DNA of 64,000 bases from Citrifermentans bremense (GTDB lineage Bacteria > Desulfobacterota > Desulfuromonadia > Geobacterales > Geobacteraceae): contig NZ_AP023213.1 in the NCBI RefSeq assembly GCF_014218275.1, forward strand, positions 124,001 through 188,000, written 5' to 3'. This document shows positions 53,039-63,064 of this stretch, one piece after another. The notes beneath the pieces were generated by a model. That model searched no databases. It saw only the letters and a program-made list of their open reading frames with translations, and was not told the origin of the DNA. Made by a program: the position numbers and the translations under genes. Positions within the stretch are counted from its first letter, which is position 1. Every line of letters begins with the position of its first letter.

Positions 53039-53407
53039 ATGCGCAAGTACGTCGTGGTGATGGCACTGTTGGTGCTGGCCCTGGCAGGTTCGGTAGAGAT
53101 GGTGCAAGCCGATGACCGCAGTGTGGACAGCGCTTCCCCGCAGGAGGTGGTTGACGGCATGGCCAACAAGCTTGTGCGTGGCGTGGCCAATATCGGCACT
53201 GGGTGGATGGAGTTCCCCAAGCAGATCTACCTGACCTGCAGGGACGACGGCTTTGCCAAGGGGCTCACCGTGGGGCCGCTGAAGGGGATCGGCATGACCG
53301 TTGTGCGCACCGTAGCCGGCGCCGGGGAGACCGCCACATTCTTCCTCGCCTATCCCGGCTTTTACGATCCTTATTTCGACCCGGCTTACGTCTGGCAGAA
53401 AGAATAA
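53039..53407 (+). CDS. TIGR04073-type exported protein, copy 2
   Basis: A 122-aa protein with a signal peptide (RKYVVVMALLVLALAGSVEM ... QAD). The body MANKLVRGVANIGTGWMEFP, KQIYLTCRDDGFAKGLTVGP, LKGIGMTVVRTVAGAGETAT and PGFYDPYFDPAYVWQKE repeats the pattern of copy 1, so the pair is a tandem duplication. No exosortase or PEP-CTERM gene is in the window, so the named association cannot be tested here. No strong ribosome site; coupling to copy 1 is likely. Confidence 0.8.
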   Translation: MRKYVVVMALLVLALAGSVEMVQADDRSVDSASPQEVVDGMANKLVRGVANIGTGWMEFPKQIYLTCRDDGFAKGLTVGPLKGIGMTVVRTVAGAGETATFFLAYPGFYDPYFDPAYVWQKE

Positions 53408-53451
53408 GGTGCAGGTGGCGGCTTAGCCGTCGCGGCACTGTAGCAGAAAAC

Positions 53452-53490
53452 AAAAGGGGCAACCGTGTGAAACGGTGCCCCTTTTATTTT
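53452..53490 (+). terminator. terminator after TIGR04073 pair
   Basis: AAAAGGGGCA and GCCCCTTTT arms with an inner ACCGT/ACGGT stem, T-tail ATTTTT. Confidence 0.8.
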
Positions 53491-53520
53491 TACGCTTGCC
53501 ACTGGTTTGGGAACGGCATA

Positions 53521-53550
53521 AAAAAAGGCCGCATCTTGCGATGCGGCCTT
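53521..53550 (-). terminator. terminator of the Lys/Ala-rich gene
   Basis: AAGGCCGCAT, TTGCG loop region, ATGCGGCCTT; on the minus strand it ends with six T. Confidence 0.85.
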
Positions 53551-53572
53551 CTGAATTTCCTTTAAAAGGAAA

Positions 53573-53806
53573 TTACTTTGCAGCCGGAGCAGCTGCCGGT
53601 GCTTCTTCTTTCTTCTCTGCTTTTTTAGCAGCGGCTTTCTTAGCAGCTTTTTTCTTCTTCGGAGCAGCTTTCTTAGCCGGAGCTTTTTCTTCTTTCTTCA
53701 CTTCTGCAGCCGGAGCAGCAGCCGGTGCTGCGTCAGCAGCGAAAACAACGCCAGCGAAAGCAACAGCAACGAGAGCAGCAACTACGGAGGAAATAACTTT
53801 TTTCAT
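53573..53806 (-). CDS. exported Lys/Ala-rich low-complexity protein (77 aa)
   Basis: 77 aa: a Sec-type signal peptide (MKKVISSVVAALVAVAFAGV, cleavage near VFAADAA), then an Ala/Pro patch, a Lys/Ala block like the histone H1 tail (APKKKKAAKKAAAKKAEKKE) and an Ala/Pro end. I do not know the function; possible roles are binding polyanions or envelope material. AAAAAGGAG precedes the ATG. Transcription is driven by a near-perfect sigma-54 site 43-58 bp upstream. The base use is low-complexity, unlike neighbours, which is expected from the residue content. Confidence 0.7.
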   Translation of the reverse strand: MKKVISSVVAALVAVAFAGVVFAADAAPAAAPAAEVKKEEKAPAKKAAPKKKKAAKKAAAKKAEKKEEAPAAAPAAK

Positions 53807-53848
53807 GGTGAATCTCCTTTTTGAAAAGTAAGCAACTCCCTACCCATT

Positions 53849-53864
53849 AGCAGGTACCGTGCCA
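53849..53864 (-). promoter_or_regulatory. sigma-54 (RpoN) promoter
   Basis: On the minus strand TGGCACGGTACCTGCT, which fits TGGCACG-N4-TTGCW except one base (C for the first T). GG-N10-GC spacing is exact. The start would be about 33 bases before the ATG at 53806. A TATAAT box also lies upstream, at about 53873-53878, without a good -35. Confidence 0.75.
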
Positions 53865-54091
53865 CATCCTCATTATAATGCAAAGTACCGGAATTTAAGG
53901 AACTCCACTTGGACAGCTTCCTGTCGCACATTAAAATGCAACCTCATTTCCTCCAATGAGTACCGCAAATGAGGTACCATTTGGTTCGGATCTCCCCTTT
54001 TGCGGCGGCATCGGGGCATATTACCTTGCCAGTGCTGAAGAATATTTGTTATCATGCCCGGTCTTAGCTGAAAAGCGCACTTGGGGGTTTT

Positions 54092-56581
54092 TTGAGCAAT
54101 AACATACTTTTGTCAGTAGAAAAGCCCGCCCGCTACATGGGCGGGGAGATGGGAACGGTTTCCGGCAGGGAGGGGGCGCTCGAGTTCGTGCTCGCTTTCC
54201 CTGACGTCTATGAAATAGGGATGAGCCACCTGGGCCTGCAGGTTCTCTACGGAGTGCTGAAACAGGTCCCCTGGATCATGCCCGAGCGCGCCTATGCGCC
54301 CTGGCCCGACCTCGAGGAGTCGCTCAGGAGTCAGGGCAAGCCGCTGGTGACGCTGGAGCGCGGCCTGCCGCTGATCGAGGCCGACATCGTGGGCTTCACG
54401 CTGCAGTACGAGCTCTCCTACACCAACATAATGAACATGCTGGACCTGTCCGGAATCCCGCTGCTCGCCTCTGAGCGAAGCGAAGGGTACCCCTTGATCC
54501 TGGGCGGCGGTCCCTGCGCCTACAACCCGGAGCCCCTGGCCGACTTTTTCGACGCCTTCCTGATCGGGGACGGAGAGGAGGCGATAGTTGAGATCGCCGA
54601 CTGCGTTCGCAACTGGAAAGAGGAGAAGCTGCCGAAGAGGGTGCTCCTGGAGCGCCTCGCCCGCATCGAGGGGGTTTACGTCCCTTCTTTCTTCGAAGTG
54701 AGCTATCTCGCCGACGGCAGGATCGAAAAGGTCACCCCGCTTCTGGAGGGGTATCGGAGCGTGAAGCGGCGCTTCGTGGCAGACCTGGAGAGCGCCTACT
54801 ACCCGACGTCTCCGGTAGTCCCCTTCCTGAAGACCGTTCACGACAGGGTGAGCGTCGAGATTTCCCGTGGCTGCACGAGGGGTTGCAGGTTCTGCCAGGC
54901 AGGGTATATTTACCGGCCTGTGCGCGAGCGGAGCCCGGAGCGGGTGCTGGAGATCGTCGAGGAGACCCTGGGCAACACCGGGTACGACGAGGTATCGCTC
55001 TTGTCGCTTTCCACCGGCGATTACGGCTGCCTCACTCCGCTATTGAAGGGGCTCATGGACCGCTACGCCTCCCAAAAGAAGGCGGTTTCCCTCCCCTCCA
55101 TGCGGGTGGGAAGCCTCAGCCCCGAAATGGCCGAGGAGATCCGCCGGGTCAGGAAGACCGGTTTCACCCTGGCACCCGAGGCGGGGAGCGAGCGGCTTAG
55201 AAAGGTGATCAACAAAGGGATCAGCGAGGAGGCGCTTCTGGAGAACGCCCGCGCGGTCTACAGCAACGGCTGGCGGCTGATCAAGCTCTACTTCATGATC
55301 GGCCTTCCCACCGAGACCATGGAAGACGTGGACCGCATCGTGGAGATCTCCCGCGAGGTGAAGCGCCAGGGGAAATTCGCCGGTAACGGCGGCGACGTAA
55401 ACGTATCGGTCTCCAGCTTCGTTCCCAAGCCCCACACGCCGTTCCAGTGGGAGCCGCAGATCACGGAGGAAGAGATCGTCGACAAGCAGCGCCACCTGCG
55501 CGGCGAGCTGAAAAAGAAAAAGCTGATCATGAAATGGCAGGACGCCTCCCTCTCCGGGATGGAAGGGGTGTTCGCCCGCGGCGACCGGCGGCTGTCGCGC
55601 CTGCTCATCGAGGCGCATCGCCTGGGCTGCCGCTTCGACGGTTGGTGGGAGCACTTCGACCGGCTGAAGTGGGCGCAGGCCTTCGAGAATAGCGGCATCG
55701 ACGCCGCGTTTTACCTGCGCCGGCGCGAGGCTGACGAGCCGCTTCCCTGGGATCACATCGACTGCGGCATCAAGAAAGAGTTCCTGCTCGCCGAGCGCGC
55801 GGCGGCGCTGAAAGAGGAGGCAACCCCTGACTGCCGCTTCGACAAATGCACCGGTTGCGGCGTCTGCGATTTCGACAAGATCAAGCTGAGATTGAAGGAC
55901 CCCGTCCCCTTCGACACCTATGCCACGGAAGCTGCGTCCGAGGCGCCGGTCGAGGAGGCGCAGCGGATCAGGATCCGCTTCGAGAAGGTGGGACGGATGC
56001 GCTTTTTGAGCCACCTGGAGATGCTCACCCTGTTCACCAGGGCGGTCGGACGCTCCAGGATCCCGATACGCTACTCACAGGGGTTCCACCCGCACCCGAA
56101 ATTTTCCTTCGCCACGGCGCTATCGGTGGGTATCGTCTCCTATGCGGAGTACATGGATTTCGAGGTTAATGCCGGCTATACGGCGGCCGAGCTGGAGCGA
56201 GCCCTGAACCGGAGCCTCCCCGAGGGGGTCCGGGTTCTGGAGGCGGTTGAAATTCCGCTGCGGGCGCCGGCGCTCTCCGTAATCATGGACAAGGTGCGCT
56301 ACCGGGTGACTCTCCCGGAAGAGCTTGCGCATGACCTGCAGGCGAAGGTAGACGCGTTCCTCGCCCTGGAGTCGTCGCCGCTTAAGCGTGAAAAGAAGGG
56401 GAAAGCCACCGAGTTCGACCTGCGCCATGAACTGGCCGAATTGAAGGTCGATGGGAGCGCGCTGGAGATGGTAGTCGGCCGCGGCAAGCCGGTCGAATTC
56501 GCCTGCGCCATCCTTGGCGTGGAGCCCGAGGCGCTGAAAGAGGCCCGGCTGGAGAAGCTGGAAGTCCTCTTTACCGAATAA
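54092..56581 (+). CDS. TIGR03960-type radical SAM protein with DUF2344 C-terminus
   Basis: An 829-aa protein. The N-terminal part (about 1-240) resembles a B12-binding-like domain of this family (LEFVLAFPDVYEIGMSHLGL). The radical SAM core has the cluster motif ISRGCTRGCRFCQAGYIYRP (CX3CX2C). A further Cys cluster FDKCTGCGVCDFDKI is near 590. The last about 200 residues (RIRFEKVGRMRFLSHLEMLT...) match DUF2344. Function is unknown, though co-occurrence with rng suggests RNA modification. Start is TTG 54092 after a G-rich ribosome site. It precedes rng by 127 bases. Confidence 0.88.
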   Translation: MSNNILLSVEKPARYMGGEMGTVSGREGALEFVLAFPDVYEIGMSHLGLQVLYGVLKQVPWIMPERAYAPWPDLEESLRSQGKPLVTLERGLPLIEADIVGFTLQYELSYTNIMNMLDLSGIPLLASERSEGYPLILGGGPCAYNPEPLADFFDAFLIGDGEEAIVEIADCVRNWKEEKLPKRVLLERLARIEGVYVPSFFEVSYLADGRIEKVTPLLEGYRSVKRRFVADLESAYYPTSPVVPFLKTVHDRVSVEISRGCTRGCRFCQAGYIYRPVRERSPERVLEIVEETLGNTGYDEVSLLSLSTGDYGCLTPLLKGLMDRYASQKKAVSLPSMRVGSLSPEMAEEIRRVRKTGFTLAPEAGSERLRKVINKGISEEALLENARAVYSNGWRLIKLYFMIGLPTETMEDVDRIVEISREVKRQGKFAGNGGDVNVSVSSFVPKPHTPFQWEPQITEEEIVDKQRHLRGELKKKKLIMKWQDASLSGMEGVFARGDRRLSRLLIEAHRLGCRFDGWWEHFDRLKWAQAFENSGIDAAFYLRRREADEPLPWDHIDCGIKKEFLLAERAAALKEEATPDCRFDKCTGCGVCDFDKIKLRLKDPVPFDTYATEAASEAPVEEAQRIRIRFEKVGRMRFLSHLEMLTLFTRAVGRSRIPIRYSQGFHPHPKFSFATALSVGIVSYAEYMDFEVNAGYTAAELERALNRSLPEGVRVLEAVEIPLRAPALSVIMDKVRYRVTLPEELAHDLQAKVDAFLALESSPLKREKKGKATEFDLRHELAELKVDGSALEMVVGRGKPVEFACAILGVEPEALKEARLEKLEVLFTE

Positions 56582-56708
56582 AAGCCGTTCCCGGTTCGAC
56601 GCTCGACCCAAAGGCACGGAAACCCGAGCCCTTGCGGTAGGACAAGCTGAACCTGGAATGCTGAGATTTCGCACATGTTTTGAAATTTAAATATAGGAAG
56701 GGGTTAGC

Positions 56709-58199
56709 ATGGGAAACGAACTGGTAATAAACACCACCTCCCACGAAACCCGCATCGCGCTCATCGAAAATGGCACCATTGCGGAGCTGTACGTCGAGAG
56801 GAGCAGGGTGAAGGGGATCATCGGCAACATCTACAAGGGAAGGGTGGTCCGGGTGCTCCCCGGCATGCAGGCGGCGTTCGTGGACATCGGGCTGGAGAAG
56901 GCTGCATTTCTCTACGTGGCGGACGTATTCGACGCCATGGACGAGTACGACAGCTACATTGAAGGTGAGCAGGGCGAGGAGCCGATGCCGCACCCGCTGC
57001 ATCCGATCGAGGAACTGCTGCAGGAGGGACAGGAACTCCTGGTGCAGATCTCCAAAGAGCCCATCGGGACCAAGGGAGCGCGCATCACGGCCCATATCTC
57101 GCTTCCGGGGCGCCACCTGGTGTACATGCCGACGGTGGATCACGTCGGCATCTCCAGGAGGATCGAGGACGAAGCGGAGCGCGAGCGTCTGAAGGAGATC
57201 GTGGACCGCATCAAGCCGGTCGGCGGAGGTTTCATCGTCAGGACCGTTTCCGACGGCAAGAGCGAAGAGGACCTGGTGGCGGACCTGCACTACCTGACCA
57301 AGCTCTGGGACGAGATCGCCAAGAAGAAAGACAACGCGGGGGCTCCCACCCTGATCCACTCCGACTTGGACGTGACCCAGAAGGTGGTGCGCGACATCCT
57401 GACCGAGTCGGTGGAGCGCATCGTGGTCGACTCGAAGCCCGAGTACGACAAGATTGTCCAGTTCATAAGCACCTTCATGCCGAAGATGAAGTACTCCATC
57501 GAGCTCTACGACGAGGAGGAGCCGATCTTCGACCACTTCGGCCTGGAGGTCGAGATCAGCCGCGCCCTGGGGCGCAAGGTCTGGCTCAAGAGCGGGGGCT
57601 ACATCATCATCGAGCAGACCGAGGCGCTGACGGCGATAGACGTCAACACCGGGCGCTACGTGGGCAAGCACAACCTGGAAGACACCATCCTGAAGACCAA
57701 CCTGGAGGCTGTGAAAGAGATCGCCTACCAGCTGCGCTTGAGGAACCTGGGCGGGATCATCATCATCGACTTCATCGACATGGAGAAGGAGGTGAACCGT
57801 GAGAAGGTGTACGGCGCCCTGGAAGAGGCCCTGAAGAGCGACAAGTCCAAGACCAACATCCTGAAGATCTCGGAGCTGGGGCTCGTGGAGATGACCCGCA
57901 AGAGGGTGCGCGAGAGCCTGGGGCGCATGATGTGCGAGCCCTGCCCCTACTGCGAGGGGCGCGGTTACGTGAAGTCCAAGATCTCCGTCTGCCACGAGAT
58001 CTTCCGCGAACTGCGGCGGGAGATGCTGGACATCCGCGGCACCAAGGTGATGCTCACCGTGCATCCCCAGGTGGCCGACCTCCTTTACGACGAGGAGCGG
58101 CGCGGGCTGGAGGAGTTGGAGAAGAACTTCAAGAAGCGGATCACGGTCCGCGCCAAGCCCGGCTTCCACCAGGAGCAGTTCGAGGTCGCCGTAAGCTAG
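56709..58199 (+). CDS. rng: Rne/Rng family ribonuclease G
   Basis: Endoribonuclease of the RNase E/G family, 496 aa, processing rRNA and mRNA 5' ends. The S1 domain is near residues 35-130 ([36 protein letters not shown]). The catalytic core has IDVNTGRY and IIIIDFIDM with Mg-binding Asp residues, and the zinc link is [16 protein letters not shown]. The size (no RNase E scaffold tail) fits RNase G. A GAAGGGG site precedes the ATG. Confidence 0.93.
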   Translation: MGNELVINTTSHETRIALIENGTIAELYVERSRVKGIIGNIYKGRVVRVLPGMQAAFVDIGLEKAAFLYVADVFDAMDEYDSYIEGEQGEEPMPHPLHPIEELLQEGQELLVQISKEPIGTKGARITAHISLPGRHLVYMPTVDHVGISRRIEDEAERERLKEIVDRIKPVGGGFIVRTVSDGKSEEDLVADLHYLTKLWDEIAKKKDNAGAPTLIHSDLDVTQKVVRDILTESVERIVVDSKPEYDKIVQFISTFMPKMKYSIELYDEEEPIFDHFGLEVEISRALGRKVWLKSGGYIIIEQTEALTAIDVNTGRYVGKHNLEDTILKTNLEAVKEIAYQLRLRNLGGIIIIDFIDMEKEVNREKVYGALEEALKSDKSKTNILKISELGLVEMTRKRVRESLGRMMCEPCPYCEGRGYVKSKISVCHEIFRELRREMLDIRGTKVMLTVHPQVADLLYDEERRGLEELEKNFKKRITVRAKPGFHQEQFEVAVS

Positions 58200-58260
58200 G
58201 ACCCCAATGTGCGCTCCCCTTAGCGTCATCCCGCAAGGAGAAGAGCGGGCCGATAAGCTG

Positions 58261-58292
58261 TTCCCTCTCCCGGAGGGGGAGGGTGGGGGAGA
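58261..58292. repeat. REP-like palindrome, copy 5
   Basis: TTCCCTCTCCCGGAGGGGGA followed by GGGTGGGGGA, between rng and purT. Confidence 0.55.
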
Positions 58293-58314
58293 ATATACAG
58301 ATTCAGGAGAAGCG

Positions 58315-59493
58315 ATGATAGGGACACCGCTCAAAGATGGTGCGACGAGGATAATGCTGCTGGGCTCAGGCGAACTCGGCAAGGAAGTGGCCCTGGAGGC
58401 CCAGAGGCTGGGGGTCGAGGTGATAGCGGTGGACCGCTACGCGGATGCTCCGGCGATGCAGGTCGCACACCGAAGCCACGTGATCGACATGCTGGACCGC
58501 GAAGAGCTGGACCGGGTGGTCCGCCTGGAGGACCCGTCGCTGATCGTCCCAGAAATCGAGGCGATCAATACCGTGTACCTGCTGGAGCTGGAGAAGGAAG
58601 GGTTCAACGTCATTCCTACCGCGCGCGCCGCGAACCTCACCATGAACCGTGAGGGGATCCGCAGGCTCGCCGCCGAGGAACTCGGTCTTCCCACCGCCGC
58701 CTACCGTTTCGCGACCAGCATGGCGGAGTTCCGCGAGGCCGTGGCCACCATAGGGCTTCCCTGCGTGGTGAAGCCGATAATGAGCTCCTCGGGCAAGGGA
58801 CAGAGCGTCCTGCGCGACGCTGCCGACATGGAGCGCTGCTTCAAGTACGCCATGGAGGGGGCGCGCGGCGCCTCCGACAAGGTAATCGTGGAGCAGTTCA
58901 TCCCGTTCGACTACGAGATCACGCTCCTCACCGTCCGGCATGCAGGCGGCACCAGCTTCTGCCCACCTATCGGGCACCGTCAGATCGACGGAGACTACCA
59001 CGAGTCCTGGCAGCCGACCCCGATGGTCCCCGCGGTGCTCGCCGAAGCGCAGCGCCAAGCAGAGGCGGTAACCGGTGCTCTCGGCGGGCGCGGCATCTTC
59101 GGCGTCGAGTTCTTCGTCACCGGCGACAAGGTCTGGTTCTCAGAGGTCTCCCCCAGGCCGCACGACACCGGGATGGTCACCATGATCTCCCAGAACCTAT
59201 CAGAGTTCGAGCTGCACGTGCGCGCCATCCTGGGGCTGCCGGTCCCGCAGGTGGAAAGCCTTGGCTGCGCGGCTTCGCACGTCATCCTCGCGGAGGGGCA
59301 GGCCCAGGAGGTCACCTTCGAGGGTGTGGCAAAGGCCCTCGAGATCCCGGGGAGCAAGCTGCGGCTTTTCGGCAAGCCCGACACCAGGAAGGGGCGCCGC
59401 ATGGGTGTGGCACTCGCCTTCGGCGCCGACTGCGACGAGGCAAGGCAGAAGGCCGAGCAATCGGCCCACTGCGTGGGGATCGTGAAACGCTAG
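58315..59493 (+). CDS. purT: phosphoribosylglycinamide formyltransferase 2 (formate-dependent)
   Basis: ATP-grasp enzyme making formyl-GAR from GAR, formate and ATP in purine synthesis, 392 aa. Marks are [78 protein letters not shown], and [20 protein letters not shown] with [15 protein letters not shown] 58315 has CAGGAGAAG upstream; a longer in-frame start at 58207 covers a REP-like repeat and is rejected. It lies 50 bases before the Rieske gene. Confidence 0.95.
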   Translation: MIGTPLKDGATRIMLLGSGELGKEVALEAQRLGVEVIAVDRYADAPAMQVAHRSHVIDMLDREELDRVVRLEDPSLIVPEIEAINTVYLLELEKEGFNVIPTARAANLTMNREGIRRLAAEELGLPTAAYRFATSMAEFREAVATIGLPCVVKPIMSSSGKGQSVLRDAADMERCFKYAMEGARGASDKVIVEQFIPFDYEITLLTVRHAGGTSFCPPIGHRQIDGDYHESWQPTPMVPAVLAEAQRQAEAVTGALGGRGIFGVEFFVTGDKVWFSEVSPRPHDTGMVTMISQNLSEFELHVRAILGLPVPQVESLGCAASHVILAEGQAQEVTFEGVAKALEIPGSKLRLFGKPDTRKGRRMGVALAFGADCDEARQKAEQSAHCVGIVKR

Positions 59494-59548
59494 ACCCACG
59501 AGGGTTGTCACAGGATTCACTTTAACCGCACGACGTACAGGAGGTTCC

Positions 59549-59851
59549 ATGGTCTTTGCTGCGAAGCTGTCCGAGGTCCCGGAGTTTGGCAAAAAGCTGG
59601 TCGAGGCAGGCGGGGTGCAGGTGCTCCTGGTGAAAACCAAGGGGACGGTGTACGCCTGCGAGAGTGAGTGCCCGCACCAGGGGGCGCCCCTGCAGGGGGC
59701 CTTCATCAAGGAGGCCGGGCGGCTCTCCTGCCCGAGGCACGGCTACCGTTTCGACCTCGCCACCGGCGCCTGCGCCGACCATCCGGAGTGCATCCTCAAG
59801 GTGTACCCCGTCGAGATTCGGGGTGACGAGATCTTCGTCGAGGTCGCTTGA
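59549..59851 (+). CDS. Rieske [2Fe-2S] protein
   Basis: A 100-aa stand-alone Rieske domain. The cluster ligands are in SECPHQGAPLQG (Cys, His) and LSCPRHGYRFDLATG (Cys, His). It resembles NirD/ferredoxin-type Rieske proteins of dioxygenase systems (CPHxG...CPxHGxxF). GGAGG precedes the ATG. No partner reductase or oxygenase is nearby; it follows purT and precedes rplU, so its electron partner is unknown. Confidence 0.9.
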   Translation: MVFAAKLSEVPEFGKKLVEAGGVQVLLVKTKGTVYACESECPHQGAPLQGAFIKEAGRLSCPRHGYRFDLATGACADHPECILKVYPVEIRGDEIFVEVA

Positions 59852-59899
59852 CCCTCAGCTCCGACCTGGCAGAAAAATAGGCTGAGGCGGAAAAAAGCC

Positions 59900-59928
59900 T
59901 TGACTCCAAAAACTTTTCAAGATAAGTT
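59900..59928 (+). promoter_or_regulatory. candidate promoter of rplU-rpmA
   Basis: TTGACT, a 17-base spacer, TAAGTT. The -35 is strong (5 of 6), the -10 is weak. Confidence 0.35.
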
Positions 59929-59970
59929 TGACCGCTCAATTGTAAATCCAGGGTAAAGGTGGTGAAGTTC

Positions 59971-60279
59971 ATGTACGCAGTAGTTAAAACCGGAGGGAAG
60001 CAGTACAAAGTTTCCGAGGGCGATTTTCTGAAAGTCGAAAAATTGGAGGGCGCGGTAGGCGATACCGTCGAGTTCTCCGAGATCCTGATGGTTGGCGGCG
60101 ATAAGGTTGTTATCGGAACACCTTTAGTGCCCAGCGCCTCTGTGGTCGGCAAGATTGTCGAGCAGGGCAAAGACAAGAAGATTCTGGTCTTCAAGTCCAA
60201 GCGCCGGAAAAACACCAGGAAACTTAATGGGCACCGTCAACTCAGAACGATCCTCAAGATCGAGAAGATCAACGCCTAG
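59971..60279 (+). CDS. rplU: 50S ribosomal protein L21
   Basis: 102 aa. MYAVVKTGGKQYKVSEGDFL, KVEKLEGAVGDTVEFSEILM and FKSKRRKNTRKLNGHRQLRT are diagnostic for L21, an early-binding 23S rRNA protein. ATG 59971 matches the family start; an in-frame GTG at 59959 is possible. AAGGTGGTG lies upstream. It is first in the rplU-rpmA-obgE order. Confidence 0.97.
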   Translation: MYAVVKTGGKQYKVSEGDFLKVEKLEGAVGDTVEFSEILMVGGDKVVIGTPLVPSASVVGKIVEQGKDKKILVFKSKRRKNTRKLNGHRQLRTILKIEKINA

Positions 60280-60346
60280 GCAATATTTTACAGGACGGTA
60301 GGCGAGCCCTCGATCGACAGGGAGCTACCGGCAGAAGGAGCAGAAA

Positions 60347-60604
60347 ATGGCACACAAGAAAGGCGTCGGCAGTTCCAGGAACGGCCGCGACTCCGACGGC
60401 CAGAGGCTTGGTTGCAAGAAATTTGGCGGCGAAGCCGTCAAAGCCGGCAACATCATCTACCGTCAGCACGGCACCAAGATCCACCCGGGGAACAACGTCG
60501 GCCTTGGCAAGGACTACACCCTGTTCGCCCTGATCGAGGGCGTGGTGAAGTTCGAGCGCATGGGCAAAGACCGTAAAAAGGTCTCCGTTTACCCGGCCAA
60601 CTAG
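60347..60604 (+). CDS. rpmA: 50S ribosomal protein L27
   Basis: 85 aa. [40 protein letters not shown] and [20 protein letters not shown] are characteristic; the N-terminus reaches the peptidyl transferase centre. It starts directly at MAHKKG without the longer leader that is cleaved in Firmicutes. It lies 67 bp after rplU. Confidence 0.97.
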   Translation: MAHKKGVGSSRNGRDSDGQRLGCKKFGGEAVKAGNIIYRQHGTKIHPGNNVGLGKDYTLFALIEGVVKFERMGKDRKKVSVYPAN

Positions 60605-60618
60605 CCAACGCAGCATAA

Positions 60619-61695
<1,077 letters not shown>

Positions 61696-61714
61696 AGAGT
61701 TAAATTGTCGAAAA

Positions 61715-61748
61715 CGGGGGGCAGCCGAAAGGTTGCTCCCCTTTTTTT
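61715..61748 (+). terminator. terminator after obgE
   Basis: GGGGGGCAGCC, GAAA loop, GGTTGCTCCCC, then seven T. Confidence 0.85.
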
Positions 61749-61831
61749 ATGCGCGACAACGGAGGTGAGCGCTGTGGTCTATAGGCGGCAAGCTGGAAAA
61801 GTCGTGGTAGACTAGGCAATGTTTTAAAAAA

Positions 61832-61842
61832 CGTTAATATAT
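61832..61842 (+). promoter_or_regulatory. CGTTAATATAT motif upstream of HD-GYP gene
   Basis: Identical to 46281-46291 and one base different from 45002-45012 (CGTTAATGTAT). It lies 80 bp before the HD-GYP ATG. No full -35/-10 pair is clear around it. Confidence 0.4.
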
Positions 61843-61921
61843 CAGACGGCGATCAGGTGGCCCGGATTCTATCACATGATGTTCTGCAACGCGTAAACCC
61901 GAATATTCCAGGAGGGCAAGC

Positions 61922-62857
61922 ATGTACAGAATGATCCAGCTGGAGTCCCTGGTACCCGAAACCCTCCCCGGCGTGGCTCTCTTCATCAAGCATGGCGACA
62001 ACCATGTCCTCTATAAGAATCCCAACCTTTCTTTCACCCAGAACGATAAAGAGCGGCTGCTGGACAACAACGTGAACCAACTCTTCATCAAAGCGGCAGA
62101 GATGTCCACCTACAACCAGTATGTCGAGGCGAACCTCCCCATACTGCTCAGCGATGACGATATCGAGCCCATCGTGAAACAGAACATGCTGTACCAGGCA
62201 TCGATAAACTATGTTCAGGAGATCTTTGACAGTCCCGCCATCGCTATAAAGCAGAACGTCGAACGCTGCAGGAACCTCATCAGCCTGATCCTGAACGACG
62301 TGATGAACTCCGACGGCGTCATCAACGCCCTGAGCAGCCTAGTGGATCACAACACCTACACCTACGTGCACTCGGTGCAGGTCGCCGCGTATTCCATCGC
62401 CCTGCACGTGAAGATGCTTGAATTGAGCAGGGACGAGCTGATGGATGTCGGCATCGGGTCGCTGTTTCACGACTACGGCAAGGTGTACGTCCCTAAGGAG
62501 CTTCTGGACAAACCAGGCAAATTGACCGCGAGCGAGTTCATGGAGGTGAAGAAGCATCCCGTCTATGGCTACAGCACGCTGAAGGACCTGGAGATCTTCA
62601 CCCCCGTCGCCCTAGGGATCGTGAAGCATCATCACGAAAAGGAAAACGGCAACGGGTATCCCGACGGCCTCTTCAGCTACGACATCGCGAGAAGTTCAAA
62701 GATAACGGCCATAGCCGACGTTTTCAGCGCGCTGACAACCACCCGTTCCTATCGAAACGCCCTCTCCAAGGAGAGCGCCTTGGAGATCATGTACGGAGAG
62801 ATGGAAGGGTCGTTCGACATGCAGTACCTGGACACCTTCAGGGAGAGCCTCAACTGA
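61922..62857 (+). CDS. HD-GYP domain phosphodiesterase
   Basis: A 311-aa protein with a C-terminal HD-GYP domain (about residues 125-300). HTYTYVHSVQVAAYSIALHV, SLFHDYGKVYVPKELLDKPG (HD plus GK), IVKHHHEKENGNGYPDGL (HHE...GYP) and ITAIADVFSALTTTRSYR are intact, so c-di-GMP hydrolysis is possible. The N-terminal about 120 residues (LVPETLPGVALFIKHGDNHV, LYKNPNLSFTQNDKERL) are of DUF3391-like type. GGAGG lies before the ATG. It has no receiver domain. Confidence 0.92.
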   Translation: MYRMIQLESLVPETLPGVALFIKHGDNHVLYKNPNLSFTQNDKERLLDNNVNQLFIKAAEMSTYNQYVEANLPILLSDDDIEPIVKQNMLYQASINYVQEIFDSPAIAIKQNVERCRNLISLILNDVMNSDGVINALSSLVDHNTYTYVHSVQVAAYSIALHVKMLELSRDELMDVGIGSLFHDYGKVYVPKELLDKPGKLTASEFMEVKKHPVYGYSTLKDLEIFTPVALGIVKHHHEKENGNGYPDGLFSYDIARSSKITAIADVFSALTTTRSYRNALSKESALEIMYGEMEGSFDMQYLDTFRESLN

Positions 62858-62879
62858 TCCAGGATCGGGAGTGCAGCGA

Positions 62880-62917
62880 CAAAAAGCCCCTCCGGCAGCA
62901 ACCGGCGGGGCTTTTTT
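62880..62917 (+). terminator. terminator after HD-GYP gene
   Basis: AAAAAGCCCC, TCCGG/CCGGC inner stem, GGGGCTTTTTT. Strong. Confidence 0.88.
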
Positions 62918-63010
62918 ATTGATTATCGGTGGGAGGTTTCGAGCTGCTCAACAGGCAAAAAAATTGGGGAGCTCAGACCATCAATCCACGAAGCGTGGCA
63001 CGAGAACTAG

Positions 63011-63045
63011 CGTCCCCCCCTTTGCGAAGGGGGGACAGGGGGGAC
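63011..63045. repeat. REP-like palindrome, copy 6
   Basis: CGTCCCCCCCTTTGCGAAGG and following GGGGACAGGGG, near the end of nuoN on the convergent side. Confidence 0.6.
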
Positions 63046-63064
63046 TTGCTTAAAAGGGGGGGGC

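Noticed and set aside
53580-53720. Repetitive GCAGCTTTTTT-like DNA
   Set aside because: It encodes the Ala/Lys low-complexity part of an exported protein; not a structural repeat or CRISPR.
58207-58314. Longer purT N-terminus starting at ATG 58207
   Set aside because: The added segment is a REP-like repeat and lacks a ribosome site; ATG 58315 matches the family start.
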